In this document: piece after piece, positions 16,965-25,755 of the stretch | Layout: each line of letters opens with the position of its first letter | How positions within the stretch are numbered: position 1 is the first letter of the stretch | NCBI RefSeq assembly: GCF_025751575.1 | Contig: NZ_JAOWLA010000001.1 | Location: forward strand, 1 to 64,000 | Source: Albidovulum sediminicola | GTDB taxonomy: Bacteria > Pseudomonadota > Alphaproteobacteria > Rhodobacterales > Rhodobacteraceae | Reading direction: 5' to 3' | DNA length: 64,000 nt | Notes under the pieces: model-generated | Told to the model about the DNA's origin: nothing | The model's input: only the letters and a program-made list of their open reading frames with translations | Database searches by the model: none | Program-made: the position numbers and the translations under genes

Positions 16965-17716
16965 TACATCACCCGGGGATTCGCCGCGAACAACGGGATC
17001 GGCGCCGCGTCCACAGGCATCGGGACAAGCGATCCGCGGCCCCGTGTCGATCCCGCCAGAAGCAGCGGGAAAAGATTGGCACGCACAGGCGGCGCGTCTG
17101 GATCATCCCCTGCGGGTGCCGCCTCGGTCGGCGCGCCGGCGAGGATCGTGTCGTGGATGCGCGCGAAACGCTCGGCATAGCGGCCTGCAAGCGCTGGCGT
17201 GCGGGAATGGTAAGCCCCGGCCGCCTCGGTCCAGGACCCGGTTTCCGCGAACAGAGACTTCAGGAACGTAGCCGCGTAGCGCGCGTTGCTGCCCGGCTCG
17301 AACATCTCCTCGACCGAGGCGAAGGCCTTGCCATGCCAAAGGTGGTTGATCTGGAAGCAGCCGATATCGAAACTTCGCGCGCCGGCTTCGCGGCGTTGCT
17401 CGACATAGGTCCGCGCCTCCGCCACCGTATCGAACCAGCGCCCGGCGCCCTCCATGTTCACGGTCCAGGGCCAGGGCGCCAGTGTCCCTTGCCGTCGGCG
17501 ACCCGTTTCGGCGCGCGAGACCGCGTAAAGCACGCTGACCGGGACGCCGGTTTCACGGGCGGCGGCCTCCGCCGCACGATCACAAAGGGACGACGGATCG
17601 GGCGCGGAAGCCGCCGGCCCGGCCCAGAGCAGCGCCAGAAGCCCGACCAGGATCCATCCCTGAGAGCCGCCCCGTTCATCTGGGTTTCCTGCATTCCGCA
17701 TCGCCAACCGCCGCAT
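16961..17716 (-). CDS. Exported lytic transglycosylase (SLT domain) in the flagellar operon
   Basis: 251 residues. A hydrophobic leader (about residues 20-38, ending AASA) exports it. The SLT goose-lysozyme-like domain follows: SRAETG holds the likely catalytic Glu, and GCFQINHLWHG and the NARYAATFLK region complete the fold. It would cut peptidoglycan to let the rod pass, a job done elsewhere by FlgJ or a dedicated transglycosylase. The C-terminal ~60 residues are proline-rich and variable. The start could be 17716 or the ATG at 17701. Confidence 0.88.
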   Translation of the reverse strand: MRRLAMRNAGNPDERGGSQGWILVGLLALLWAGPAASAPDPSSLCDRAAEAAARETGVPVSVLYAVSRAETGRRRQGTLAPWPWTVNMEGAGRWFDTVAEARTYVEQRREAGARSFDIGCFQINHLWHGKAFASVEEMFEPGSNARYAATFLKSLFAETGSWTEAAGAYHSRTPALAGRYAERFARIHDTILAGAPTEAAPAGDDPDAPPVRANLFPLLLAGSTRGRGSLVPMPVDAAPIPLFAANPRVMY

Positions 17717-17771
17717 TTCTTGCCGCCTTCGCGCAGGCTAGGTCAGGGGTCTTGAGAATTGGTAACCGGCG

Positions 17772-20048
17772 TCACGATTCCGGTTCAGCGAGAAGCATCT
17801 CGAACGTCTCGCGGGTGTCGCGGGCCTGTTCCACAAGCGCGCGGGCAGAGGCCAGCGTGACATCGCCGTCGCCGCCCGGCGCCACTTGCGCCAGATCGAT
17901 CGCGTGACGCCGGGCTCCTGTCGCGAGTTTCCCTGCCCGGAGCCAGAGCCCGTTGCGCCAGGCGGCGGCCATCGCGTCCTCCGCTGCGCCCGCCTGAAGG
18001 TAGTCCGCGACCGCCCCGTCGGCATCACCCTCAAGCTCGCGGGCGCGGGCGCGCAGGAGCGGGGCCTCACCTTCCACATTAGAAAGGTACGCCAGCGCGG
18101 TATCGCCGCGCCCCTCGGCAAGGTCCCGCCGGGCCAGAACAAGCCGCGCGTCTTCGTCGGGCGATGCCGCGCCATCCAGAAGACGGGCGACCTGCGTATG
18201 AAAACCAAGGCCGGACAGCCGCGCGGCCATCCGGCTGTTGGTGCGCGGGTCGAGAAAGCTGGCCGAAAAGCGGTCCGGGCGCGCGAAGACCAGGCGCAGG
18301 AAGGATCCGTCGTCCGCGCGCGAAGTCATAAGATCCGCGAACCGCGACAGCGTTCGCGCCTGTTGCCGTGGATCAAGGCCGTCCTCGGCCCGGTCAAGCA
18401 GATCCCAGGCCCTGTCAAAGTCGCTGGCGGAAGCGAAGGCCAGCGCCGCCTCGGCCGCCAGGCTGCTGTCGGGACCTGACGCGAAGGCCAATGCCTCCGC
18501 ATGGGTGGCCAGCCGTTCGGGCACCGGATCGCCGGCTGCAAGGCGGGCCTCGATCGCGGCACGCGTTGCCTGGGCGGACAGCGGGTCATTGGAAAGCGCC
18601 AGGGCGTCGAGACCGGCATCCGGCTCAGCGCCTTGCAGATCCTGCGTCAGGCCCGCACCGGCCAGGGCAGCCGCAGCCGCATTCTCGGGAACTGCGCGGC
18701 TCAGCGAGTTGCGCAGGATACCGGCGCTTTCCCGATCTTCATGGGCAACGAAGAACCGCGTCAGACCGGGCACGAGCGCGCGGCGCACGGGGTCGGGATA
18801 GGCGCGAAATCCGCGCAGAATGGCGCCGGCGTCATAGGTCTTGATGAGGTCCGGCTCAGCCGCAGCGAGCACCGCCCAAAGCGCGACAGCAGAACCGCAA
18901 TCAGAATAGCGTGTCAGATCCTCAGGCTGCATAACGGGCTGATCCTCCAGGATCTGCGCCATGGCGGCCAGCGGCGCGTCCCCGCCGCCCCCGAGAACAC
19001 GCATGACCAATGCTGCCTCGGGCCCCATCGAAAGCGCGAGGTAGAGCCGCGCCAGGCGCCGAACCGCGTCGGGGTCCGGCACGTCGAATTCCCCCAGCAA
19101 GGCCGCGCGCGCTTGCGCGATCTGATCGGCCACCGGCGCGTCGCCGATCCAGTCCTGAACCGCAAAATCCGAAGGATCGGGGCAGGCCGCCCCGTTCGGG
19201 GTGACGTCGGCACCGGGCGGCTCAAGCGGCGTTGCGGCCTCCACGCTCGTCATGGCACGCAGGGGCAGCTCGGGAGCTGCGGGCATCAGGGTCGGCTCGG
19301 GAGCGGCTTCATCGATCGCGCGCGTTCCGCCGGGCCGCGGTGGCAGGTCCGTTTCGACCTGAACCAGCCCCTGGGCCGCTGCATGGGCGAGTTGCTCGAT
19401 CAGCAATTCCTTCGCCCGCTCCATCGTTTCTTCGGACGCGCCCGCTCGCGGTGCGGGGAGGGTCGTCGAAAGGCGCGCGGGTGGCGCCGCAGGCGGGCCG
19501 AGCGGCAGGATCGCAGCCGGCGCCGAGATTTGTGCCCTTAGATCTTCTGCCAGGTCAGGTCGGCGCTCGCCACCGAGAGAGGTCGCGTCCGGAAGGCCCG
19601 GGGAAAGCGCCGCCTGCGTCCCAGAGGTGGGGGGTTGGTGCCCGCCCTCGAAAGACGGCAAGGCGCGTTCGTAAGCCGATCCGGGGTCAGCCGGGCCGTC
19701 GCTCAGGTCGATTGCGACGGCCCCCGCGGCTGTTGCAAAGGCACTCGCCGCGCAGTCGCAGCCGAGCGTCACGGCCAGTCGCCCGCCCCCGTCAAGCGCG
19801 GCGATGCCGGCGACCCGCTCGCGCGAGATCGCGCGGAAGACGTCTGAAAGGTCGAAGTCGATGTCCCGACGATCAAGGCGAAGCTCATACCCGTCGGCGG
19901 TGCGCCCAAGATCCCATCCCACCGCCCCGGGCAGGTCGATGGCGATCCGAGTGAACGCGCCATGCTCACCGGAACGGACCGGCACCGTTTCCGCCCACGC
20001 GGGGCAGGCGAACAGAAGCAGCATGACGAGACGCAGAAGATGCCTCAT
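17772..20048 (-). CDS. Large exported solenoid protein of the motA operon, uncharacterised
   Basis: 758 residues with a signal peptide (about 1-19, ACPAWA), so periplasmic. Residues ~20-115 form a beta-rich AMIN-like domain (FTRIAIDLPG, GYELRLDRRDIDFDLSDVF). A long Pro/Ala-rich linker spans ~120-290. The remaining ~460 residues are pairs of short Ala-rich helices, TPR/SEL1-like in look (for example ARRDLAEGRGDTALAYL and RARARELEGDADGAVADYL). Its ATG overlaps the motA stop by four bases, so it is made with the stator. A role in peptidoglycan or stator anchoring is an inference; rhizobial MotC is a functional analogue to consider but similarity is not evident. Confidence 0.7.
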   Translation of the reverse strand: MRHLLRLVMLLLFACPAWAETVPVRSGEHGAFTRIAIDLPGAVGWDLGRTADGYELRLDRRDIDFDLSDVFRAISRERVAGIAALDGGGRLAVTLGCDCAASAFATAAGAVAIDLSDGPADPGSAYERALPSFEGGHQPPTSGTQAALSPGLPDATSLGGERRPDLAEDLRAQISAPAAILPLGPPAAPPARLSTTLPAPRAGASEETMERAKELLIEQLAHAAAQGLVQVETDLPPRPGGTRAIDEAAPEPTLMPAAPELPLRAMTSVEAATPLEPPGADVTPNGAACPDPSDFAVQDWIGDAPVADQIAQARAALLGEFDVPDPDAVRRLARLYLALSMGPEAALVMRVLGGGGDAPLAAMAQILEDQPVMQPEDLTRYSDCGSAVALWAVLAAAEPDLIKTYDAGAILRGFRAYPDPVRRALVPGLTRFFVAHEDRESAGILRNSLSRAVPENAAAAALAGAGLTQDLQGAEPDAGLDALALSNDPLSAQATRAAIEARLAAGDPVPERLATHAEALAFASGPDSSLAAEAALAFASASDFDRAWDLLDRAEDGLDPRQQARTLSRFADLMTSRADDGSFLRLVFARPDRFSASFLDPRTNSRMAARLSGLGFHTQVARLLDGAASPDEDARLVLARRDLAEGRGDTALAYLSNVEGEAPLLRARARELEGDADGAVADYLQAGAAEDAMAAAWRNGLWLRAGKLATGARRHAIDLAQVAPGGDGDVTLASARALVEQARDTRETFEMLLAEPES

Positions 20049-20914
20049 GCGGCCTCCGCCTTCAGATCCTTGAGAGATTGTTCGAGGTCGGCGAAGCTTG
20101 GACGGAACGGGTGCGGCGTGTTCTGGCGGCCGACCTCGATGCAGATGTTGGGCGGGTGGCGATGCAGGTTCGCCACCAGCACTTCCCGGATCAGCTTGCT
20201 GAACTGGGCGTCCTCCTCCACCACCGCCTTCACCTTAGAGGCGAAGGGGCCGACGAGGCCATAGGCCATGAAGACGCCCATGAAGGTCCCGACAAGCGCT
20301 GAGCCGATCATACCGCCCAGGATCTCGGGCGGCTGATCGATGGACCCCATCGTCTTGATCACCCCCAGGACCGCCGCGACGATGCCGAGCGCGGGCATGC
20401 CGTCGGCCACGGATTGCAGCGCATGACTCGAATGCAGCGCGTGATGCAGGTTGGCCTCAAGCTGCTTTTCGAGAACTTCCTCGACCTGGTGGGGATCGTC
20501 GTAGTTCATCGAGGCCGCGCGCATCGTGTCGCAGATCAGTTCGCAAGCCTCGTGGTCGCGCTGGATCTTCGGATAGCGGGAGAAAATCGCCGAGGTTTCC
20601 GGATTTTCGATGTGCTCTTCGACCGCGACCGGGTTCGCTCGGGCCAGCCGGATCAACTCGTAGAGCAGGCAGAGCAGGTCGCGGTAGTCCTGCGGCTTCC
20701 ACTTAGCCCCCTTGAAAACCTTTCCGATATCCCGGAGCGTCTGCTTGATCGCGGGCATGTCGTTCGCAACGACGAAAGCCCCCGCCGCGGCGCCGCCGAT
20801 CATGATCATCTCCCAGGGCAGAGCCTCCAGGATGATGCCCATGCTGCCGCCGTGCAGCGTGTAGCCGCCGAAAACCATGATGAAGATGATGGCGATGCCG
20901 ATGATACCGATCAT
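20045..20914 (-). CDS. motA: Flagellar motor stator protein MotA
   Basis: 289 residues of the long alphaproteobacterial MotA type. It has four membrane helices; the C-terminal pair lies around ALGIVAAVLGVIKTMG and ALVGTFMGVFMAYGLVG, containing the conserved proline region of the proton path. The large cytoplasmic loop (about residues 60-160) bears the charged residues that touch FliG. MotB is not adjacent and is not in this window. The gene is followed, with overlap, by the 758-residue periplasmic protein. Confidence 0.95.
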   Translation of the reverse strand: MIGIIGIAIIFIMVFGGYTLHGGSMGIILEALPWEMIMIGGAAAGAFVVANDMPAIKQTLRDIGKVFKGAKWKPQDYRDLLCLLYELIRLARANPVAVEEHIENPETSAIFSRYPKIQRDHEACELICDTMRAASMNYDDPHQVEEVLEKQLEANLHHALHSSHALQSVADGMPALGIVAAVLGVIKTMGSIDQPPEILGGMIGSALVGTFMGVFMAYGLVGPFASKVKAVVEEDAQFSKLIREVLVANLHRHPPNICIEVGRQNTPHPFRPSFADLEQSLKDLKAEAA

Positions 20915-21004
20915 GATCCCTGTCCGAACGCCCGTCTCGGTCGACGCAGGCTAGCCCGCCGAGAGTTAAGATTTCCCCCTGCCCGGCCCATCGCGCAGAT
21001 CATG

Positions 21005-21592
21005 TCATTCGGTGGGCGCGCGAGCATTGCGGCCGGCGAGCGCTAGGCTGATCAAATAGGCCTTCTCGGTGTCCATCCCCGACAGCACCGCCGCCGCCGC
21101 CTCGGGCTTCATCCGGGCGACGAAACCGGCGGCGAAGTCCGTGTCCATCGCCTCAAAGAGCGGCGCGGCCTCCTTCGGCTTCATGCTTTCGTAGACGCTG
21201 ACGAGACGCGAGACATCCTTTTCCGCCGCCTGGTCCGCAATTGCGAGGATTGCGGTGAGCCGCTCCTCCGCCGCCGCAAGCGCGTCCTTCTGGCGGGTCA
21301 TCGCCGCCATCGCCAACTCGATCGTCCGCGCGCGCTCCGACAGGTTTGCCTCCCGGCTCTCGACGGCGGCTTCGCGGGCGCGCACGGCCTGAAAGAGCTC
21401 CATCACCCCGTCTTCGCTCTCGCAGGCCACTGCCGCTTCGTCAGAGGGCGTGCCTGGCCCCGCCTCGGCCATCGCGGCCGGGATCGCCCCCGCGAGCCGC
21501 AGGGCGGCCGAGCCCAGGAAAAGCGCCATGATCAAGGCCAGCGCGCGGCGGCCGGAGCGGCGGCGAGACGCGGATCGGGGCGGCGGGCTCAT
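21005..21592 (-). CDS. MotE-like flagellar accessory protein
   Basis: 195 residues. An N-terminal membrane segment (about 18-40) is followed by a coiled coil (RAREAAVESREANLSERART...) and a C-terminal MgtE-N/FliG-like helical domain: LVSVYESMKPKEAAPLFEAM and FVARMKPEAAAAVLSGMD. This architecture matches MotE-type proteins, which in rhizobia assist the periplasmic motor protein MotC. The start overlaps the preceding stop by four bases. It is encoded between fliL and motA, which supports a stator or motor-assembly role. Confidence 0.8.
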   Translation of the reverse strand: MSPPPRSASRRRSGRRALALIMALFLGSAALRLAGAIPAAMAEAGPGTPSDEAAVACESEDGVMELFQAVRAREAAVESREANLSERARTIELAMAAMTRQKDALAAAEERLTAILAIADQAAEKDVSRLVSVYESMKPKEAAPLFEAMDTDFAAGFVARMKPEAAAAVLSGMDTEKAYLISLALAGRNARAPTE

Positions 21593-21951
21593 CCCATTTC
21601 CCCGTCCTGCGGGGACATCCTGCGTCGAACGAAGCGCGCGCGCGCTCCCGCAGACGGATCTGCCTCGGGCGGAAGGTCATGCAGGGCCGCCAGCATCAGT
21701 TCCAGCTGCCGTGCGGCGCTCTCTGCGCGCTGGGTCCGTTCCTCCAGCCGCGCTGCGGAATCCTGCGCCGCCGTGCGCGCCTGCCCGAGGACGCGCGCCA
21801 GGTCATCGACCTGTGCGGACAAGACTGCGATGGCCCCGCCCATTCCGGTTTCCAGCCCGCTGAACCGCTTGAGGCGGCGCGACAGGATCAGGCAGTAGAA
21901 ACCCGCGCCCAGCGCGGCGGCGAACAGCAGAAGATTTGACAGAAGTTCCAT
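21589..21951 (-). CDS. Small bitopic coiled-coil protein next to fliL
   Basis: 120 residues. A single N-terminal hydrophobic helix (about 4-20, LLSNLLLFAAALGAGFYC) is followed by a basic stretch SRRLKRF and a long Ala/Glu/Arg coiled coil. The ATG at 21951 has GAGG six bases upstream; an ATG at 21972 lies within fliL. A bitopic protein encoded directly after fliL recalls the flagellar-positioning protein PflI of Caulobacter, but this rests on position and topology only. Confidence 0.6.
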   Translation of the reverse strand: MELLSNLLLFAAALGAGFYCLILSRRLKRFSGLETGMGGAIAVLSAQVDDLARVLGQARTAAQDSAARLEERTQRAESAARQLELMLAALHDLPPEADPSAGARARFVRRRMSPQDGEMG

Positions 21952-21958
21952 GGCCGCC

Positions 21959-22435
21959 TCAGTTGATGACAAACTCGGTGATCAGGAGGTCGCGCGCGCG
22001 CCCCTCGCCCAGGACGATCTGAACCCGCCGCAGCATCTGCGCGCGCAGTCGGATCAGGGCCGTCTTTTCGGACAGGTCCTCCGGCTCCAACGCACGCAGG
22101 TAGGTATTCAGCACGTCGGTGACGCGGGGTAGGAAATGCAGCGCCTCCTGCTCATGCGCCTTCGGCACCTCGATCTGGGCGGCGAAGTGAAGGAAGCGGC
22201 CGCTGTTGCCCGGTCCGACGGGAAGCACGATCCGGTCCACCGGGACGAACGCAACCTCGGGGAGCTCCGCGATCGAGGCCTCCTCGGCGGCTTCGGGCGC
22301 GGCGTCGCCATGCCCGAGGATCAGGCCCGAATAGACGGCGAAGAACCCCCCGCCACCCGCGATCAGCGCCAGCACAAGACCGATGATCAGGCCCTTCCCT
22401 TTCTTCTTGACCGCCACGGTCTCCGCGTCCGACAT
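21959..22435 (-). CDS. fliL: Flagellar basal body-associated protein FliL
   Basis: 158 residues. A short basic cytoplasmic tail (KKKGKG) is followed by one membrane helix (about 15-37) and a periplasmic domain ending in LITEFVIN, the typical FliL C-terminus. FliL surrounds the stator at the basal body and supports its function. The ATG at 22435 has a GGGAGGACACC leader; a longer in-frame start at 22486 would overlap the CtrA-like site and is rejected. First gene of the leftward flagellar run, divergent from fliF. Confidence 0.9.
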   Translation of the reverse strand: MSDAETVAVKKKGKGLIIGLVLALIAGGGGFFAVYSGLILGHGDAAPEAAEEASIAELPEVAFVPVDRIVLPVGPGNSGRFLHFAAQIEVPKAHEQEALHFLPRVTDVLNTYLRALEPEDLSEKTALIRLRAQMLRRVQIVLGEGRARDLLITEFVIN

Positions 22436-22478
22436 CCGGTGTCCTCCCGATTTCAGGGACGGGATAACCCGAATACGG

Positions 22479-22493
22479 CTAACCAATTCTTAA
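22479..22493. promoter_or_regulatory. CtrA-like box in the fliL/fliF divergent promoter
   Basis: CTAA-N7-TTAA (22479-22482 and 22490-22493, spacer CCAATTC) differs by one base from the CtrA consensus TTAA-N7-TTAA known from Caulobacter and used for motility control in Rhodobacteraceae. It is centred between the two divergent flagellar operons, about 60 bases from either start. Confidence 0.55.
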
Positions 22494-22553
22494 ATGCGAT
22501 CGGGGATTGATCGATCACCGGGGCAGGACGCCCCCGAAAGTCGGAGACATCCC

Positions 22554-24158
22554 TTGCAGCAGTTCCTGACGCTCTGGCAGGCCCTACGCCCGACGCATCG
22601 GGTCATCGTCGCCGGCGCCGCGGCATTGATTTTCGCCGCGGTCCTTCTTCTGGCGGGGGCTGCGCGCAATCCGTCCCTGGCGCTGCTTTACGCCGGGCTC
22701 GACCAGGCCCGCGCGGGGGAGGTCCTGGCGGCCCTCGACCGGCACGGCGTCCCCTACGAGATCCAAGGCGAATCGATCTACGTCGATGGCGCGCGGCGCG
22801 ATGAGATGCGGATGCTGCTGGCCTCGGAAGGGCTGCCTGCGAACAGCGGCGCGGGCTATGAGCTGCTGGACGGGCTGTCGGGCTTCGGGACAACGGCGCA
22901 GATGTTCGACGCGGCCTATCTGCGCGCCAAGGAAGGCGAGATCGCGCGCACCATCGCGGCGCTTCCGGATGTGCGTTTCGCCCGCGTCCATATCGCCAAT
23001 GTGGAACCCGCCGGGTTCCGTCGCGCCGCGCCTCCGACGGCCTCCGTCATGGTTGCGACGACACTGGGCACCGTCCCGCCGGAGCACGCCCGTGCCTTAA
23101 GGTTTCTCGTCGCCTCCGCCGTCGCGGGCCTGCAGCCTGCGGACGTCTCCATCCTGGACGGCCAGGGCAATCTCGTGCCGGGCGACACGGACCCCGGCGT
23201 CTCAGCCGCATCGCGCGCGGAGGATCTGCGCCGCTCGGTCCAGCGCCTGCTCGAAGCGCGCGTCGGGGCCGGGAACGCGGTGGTGGAGGTCGCCGTGGAC
23301 ATCGTGACGGAGCGCGAGACGATCAGCGAACGCAGGCTCGACCCGGAGAGCAGGATCGCGATATCGACCGACAACGAGGAGCGTTCGCAGGCCGGGTCCG
23401 ACAGCGGGGCCGCTCCCGTGACCGTCGCCTCCAACCTTCCATCCGGCAACTCGGACGGCGGGCAAGGCAGTTCCAGCCAGTCAAACGAATCGCGCGAACG
23501 GGTAAACTTCGAGGTCTCGGAGACCACGCGGGAGTTGCTGCGCACGCCCGGTGCCGTGCGCCGCCAAACGGTTGCGGTCCTCTTGAACGCCGCACCTGCC
23601 GCCGAAGGGCAGCCGCCCGAGCCTCGATCCGAGGAGGAACTGGCGGCGCTGCGCGAACTCGTGGCGGCGGCGGTTGGCTTTGACGAGGGCCGCGGGGACG
23701 TGATCTCCATCCGCTCGCTGCCGTTCGAACCCTTTCTGGCAGGGACCGAGGCGCCGGGCGCGGGCTGGATCAGGCCGACCGCGATCGACGTGACGCAGTT
23801 GGTTCAGGCGGGGGTGGCCGCGCTGGTCGCGCTGCTGCTCGGCCTTTTCGTCGTCCGCCCCATTCTGGCTGGCGCGCGCGCCGCGGGGCCCGTTCCACCC
23901 GCAGCAGCGGTCGCGCGACTGGGCGCGGCGCCCGATCCCGACGCCCTGACCGGAGAGATCGAGGACGACGATGCGTCTGCCGGTGTCACCGCGCGCCCGG
24001 CGTCGCCGAGCCGAACGCTCGGCCCGCCGCGCGAGGCCTCGGATGACCCGCCGGACCCGGTCGCGAGACTGCGCGCGCTGATGGTCGAGAAGCGCGACGA
24101 AACGGCCGAGATCCTGCGCAGCTGGATGGAAGAAGGCGAACAGGAGGAGGCGCGGTGA
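22554..24158 (+). CDS. fliF: Flagellar MS-ring protein FliF
   Basis: 534 residues from a TTG start at 22554, which has GGAGA at a correct spacing and begins LQQFLTLWQAL like other FliF N-termini. An in-frame ATG at 22494 abuts the CtrA-like site and lacks a ribosome site, so I reject it. Membrane helices lie near residues ~18-40 and ~420-445. Between them are the ring-building motifs, including YEIQGESIYVDG, GLPANSGAGYELLDG and VRFARVHI. The C-terminal tail (about 80 residues, LRALMVEKRDETAEILRSWM) binds FliG. The stop overlaps the fliH-like start (GTGA). Confidence 0.93.
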   Translation: MQQFLTLWQALRPTHRVIVAGAAALIFAAVLLLAGAARNPSLALLYAGLDQARAGEVLAALDRHGVPYEIQGESIYVDGARRDEMRMLLASEGLPANSGAGYELLDGLSGFGTTAQMFDAAYLRAKEGEIARTIAALPDVRFARVHIANVEPAGFRRAAPPTASVMVATTLGTVPPEHARALRFLVASAVAGLQPADVSILDGQGNLVPGDTDPGVSAASRAEDLRRSVQRLLEARVGAGNAVVEVAVDIVTERETISERRLDPESRIAISTDNEERSQAGSDSGAAPVTVASNLPSGNSDGGQGSSSQSNESRERVNFEVSETTRELLRTPGAVRRQTVAVLLNAAPAAEGQPPEPRSEEELAALRELVAAAVGFDEGRGDVISIRSLPFEPFLAGTEAPGAGWIRPTAIDVTQLVQAGVAALVALLLGLFVVRPILAGARAAGPVPPAAAVARLGAAPDPDALTGEIEDDDASAGVTARPASPSRTLGPPREASDDPPDPVARLRALMVEKRDETAEILRSWMEEGEQEEAR

Positions 24159-24754
24159 CCCGCCCCGTTTCGCTCGAATGTTTCGACGAGGCCCCCGAGG
24201 GGGAAGTCCGGCGCGACGTGTCCTCCGTCCAATTGGAGGAGGCCAGGCTTCAGGCCTATGAGAGCGGCTTCACGGCCGGTTGGGACGATGCGATCAACGC
24301 CCAGGACGAGGAGATCGCGCGGCTGCGCGCCGATCTCGGCCAAAGCCTGCGCGAGCTGTCCCTGACCTACGCCGAGGCCCGCGGCCACATCCAGCACGCT
24401 CTTGAGCCGCTGCTGGTCGAGATGGTGGCCAAGGTCCTTCCGAAGATGGCGCAGGAGGCGCTTGGCCACCTGGTTCTGGAGGCCCTGCGCCCCGAGACGG
24501 AACGGCTGCTCGATGTGCCCGTACGACTGCGCGCCCACCCCGAGAACCAGCGCACGGTCGAGGAGATCGTGATCCCGAGGGCCGACTTCCCGCTGGTATT
24601 CGAAGCCGAGCCCTCGCTGTCGCGCGGACAGGTGCGCCTGATCGCCGGCCCGCGCGAGGTCGACATCGACCTCGACCGCGCGATCGCGGAGATCGGCGCG
24701 GCGGTCACGGACTTCTTCCAAGCTGATGAGCCACAGGAGGCCGCGCATGACTGA
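24155..24754 (+). CDS. fliH: FliH-like flagellar export ATPase regulator
   Basis: 199 residues from a GTG that overlaps the fliF stop. The N-terminal half is a charged coiled coil (YESGFTAGWDDAINAQDEEI, LRADLGQSL), and the C-terminal half resembles the FliH/HrpE globular domain, with VRLRAHPENQ and a terminal acidic helix. It likely links the FliI ATPase to the export gate and FliN; FliI is not in this window. Sequence similarity in this family is weak, so the name rests on context and layout. Confidence 0.75.
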   Translation: MTRPVSLECFDEAPEGEVRRDVSSVQLEEARLQAYESGFTAGWDDAINAQDEEIARLRADLGQSLRELSLTYAEARGHIQHALEPLLVEMVAKVLPKMAQEALGHLVLEALRPETERLLDVPVRLRAHPENQRTVEEIVIPRADFPLVFEAEPSLSRGQVRLIAGPREVDIDLDRAIAEIGAAVTDFFQADEPQEAAHD

Positions 24755-25031
24755 CAGCATCCCGGAGCGGGACACCGCAGAGAGCCCGCTGACCGGAATC
24801 CCGATCGAAGTCACGATCTCGGTCGGGCGGAGCCGGATCCAGTTGAAAGACCTGCTGAAGCTGCGGCGCGATGCCGTCCTGCCATTGGACCGCCGGATCG
24901 AGGACCCGGTGGAACTGCACGTCGGGGAACGGCTGATCGCGCGCGGCGAACTTGTGGAGCTGGACGGCGAGGGGACCGGGCGGCTCGGCGTCCGGTTGAC
25001 CGAAATCGCCGAACGCCCGGCAGAGGGCTGA
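24747..25031 (+). CDS. fliN: Flagellar C-ring protein FliN
   Basis: 94 residues, mostly a single SpoA (surface presentation of antigens) domain: IPIEVTISVGRSRIQLKDLLKL then VELHVGERLIARGELVEL and GRLGVRLTEI. This is the torque-ring and switching subunit. The ATG at 24747 has AGGAGG six bases upstream and overlaps the fliH end by eight bases. It has a slightly shorter N-terminus than many FliN proteins. Confidence 0.93.
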   Translation: MTDSIPERDTAESPLTGIPIEVTISVGRSRIQLKDLLKLRRDAVLPLDRRIEDPVELHVGERLIARGELVELDGEGTGRLGVRLTEIAERPAEG

Positions 25032-25032
25032 G

Positions 25033-25755
25033 ATGGAGCCCCGGCTGATCCTTGCCGCGATCACGGTCTGGCTGCCATATCCGGCCCTGGCTCAGCAGGT
25101 CACACTCTCCCTCGACGGCAGCACGCTGACGGGGCAGTCGCTTTTCCTGATCGCCACTGTCACGCTCCTGGGGCTGGCGCCGGGACTCGCGGTGATGATC
25201 ACCTGCTTTCCGTTCATCGTGACGGTCCTGTCGATCCTCAGGCAGGCGATCGGCTTGCAGCAGTCCCCCCCCAACATGCTGATCGTCACGCTGGCGCTGT
25301 TCCTGACCTGGTTCGTGATGGAGCCGGTTTTCCTTCAGGCCTGGGCCGATGCGATCTCTCCGCTGATGGCGGGACGGATCGACGCGGCGGCCGCCTTCGA
25401 CGCGGGGCTGGCGCCCTTCCGCATCTTCATGGCGCACCGGCTGGACCCCGACACGCTGGCGGAGCTTGCGGCCCTGCGCCCGCAGACCCCGGCCTTTGCG
25501 CGGGCCGAGGATGCGCCGCTTTCACTTCTGGTTCCATCCTTCATGCTTTCAGAAATGGCGCGGGCCTTCCAGATCGGCTTCCTGATCTACCTGCCGTTCC
25601 TGATCATCGACCTGGTCGTTTCGGCCGTTCTGATGTCGATGGGCATGATGATGGTGCCGCCCGCGGTCGTCGCGCTGCCCTTCAAGCTGGCCTTCTTCGT
25701 CGTGGCGGATGGCTGGTCGCTCCTGACCGGCGCGCTTGTGCGCAGCTACTTCTGA
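25033..25755 (+). CDS. fliP: Flagellar export gate protein FliP
   Basis: 240 residues. An N-terminal signal sequence (PALAQ at about 17-21) is followed by FliP hallmarks: MITCFPFIVTVLSILRQAIG, PPNMLIVTLALFLTWFVM, LLVPSFMLSEMARAFQIGF and SVLMSMGMMMVPP-type ends. FliP forms the pentameric core of the gate with FliQ and FliR. The ATG follows the fliN stop by one base. It closes the rightward flagellar run. Confidence 0.96.
   Translation: MEPRLILAAITVWLPYPALAQQVTLSLDGSTLTGQSLFLIATVTLLGLAPGLAVMITCFPFIVTVLSILRQAIGLQQSPPNMLIVTLALFLTWFVMEPVFLQAWADAISPLMAGRIDAAAAFDAGLAPFRIFMAHRLDPDTLAELAALRPQTPAFARAEDAPLSLLVPSFMLSEMARAFQIGFLIYLPFLIIDLVVSAVLMSMGMMMVPPAVVALPFKLAFFVVADGWSLLTGALVRSYF

Noticed and set aside
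20962-20972. A CtrA half-site upstream of motA
   Set aside because: Only one TTAA half is present with no partner at seven bases, so chance is a sufficient explanation.
22494-22553. ATG at 22494 as the fliF start
   Set aside because: The CtrA-like site ends one base before it, there is no ribosome site, and the added residues are not conserved; TTG at 22554 has GGAGA and the family N-terminus.
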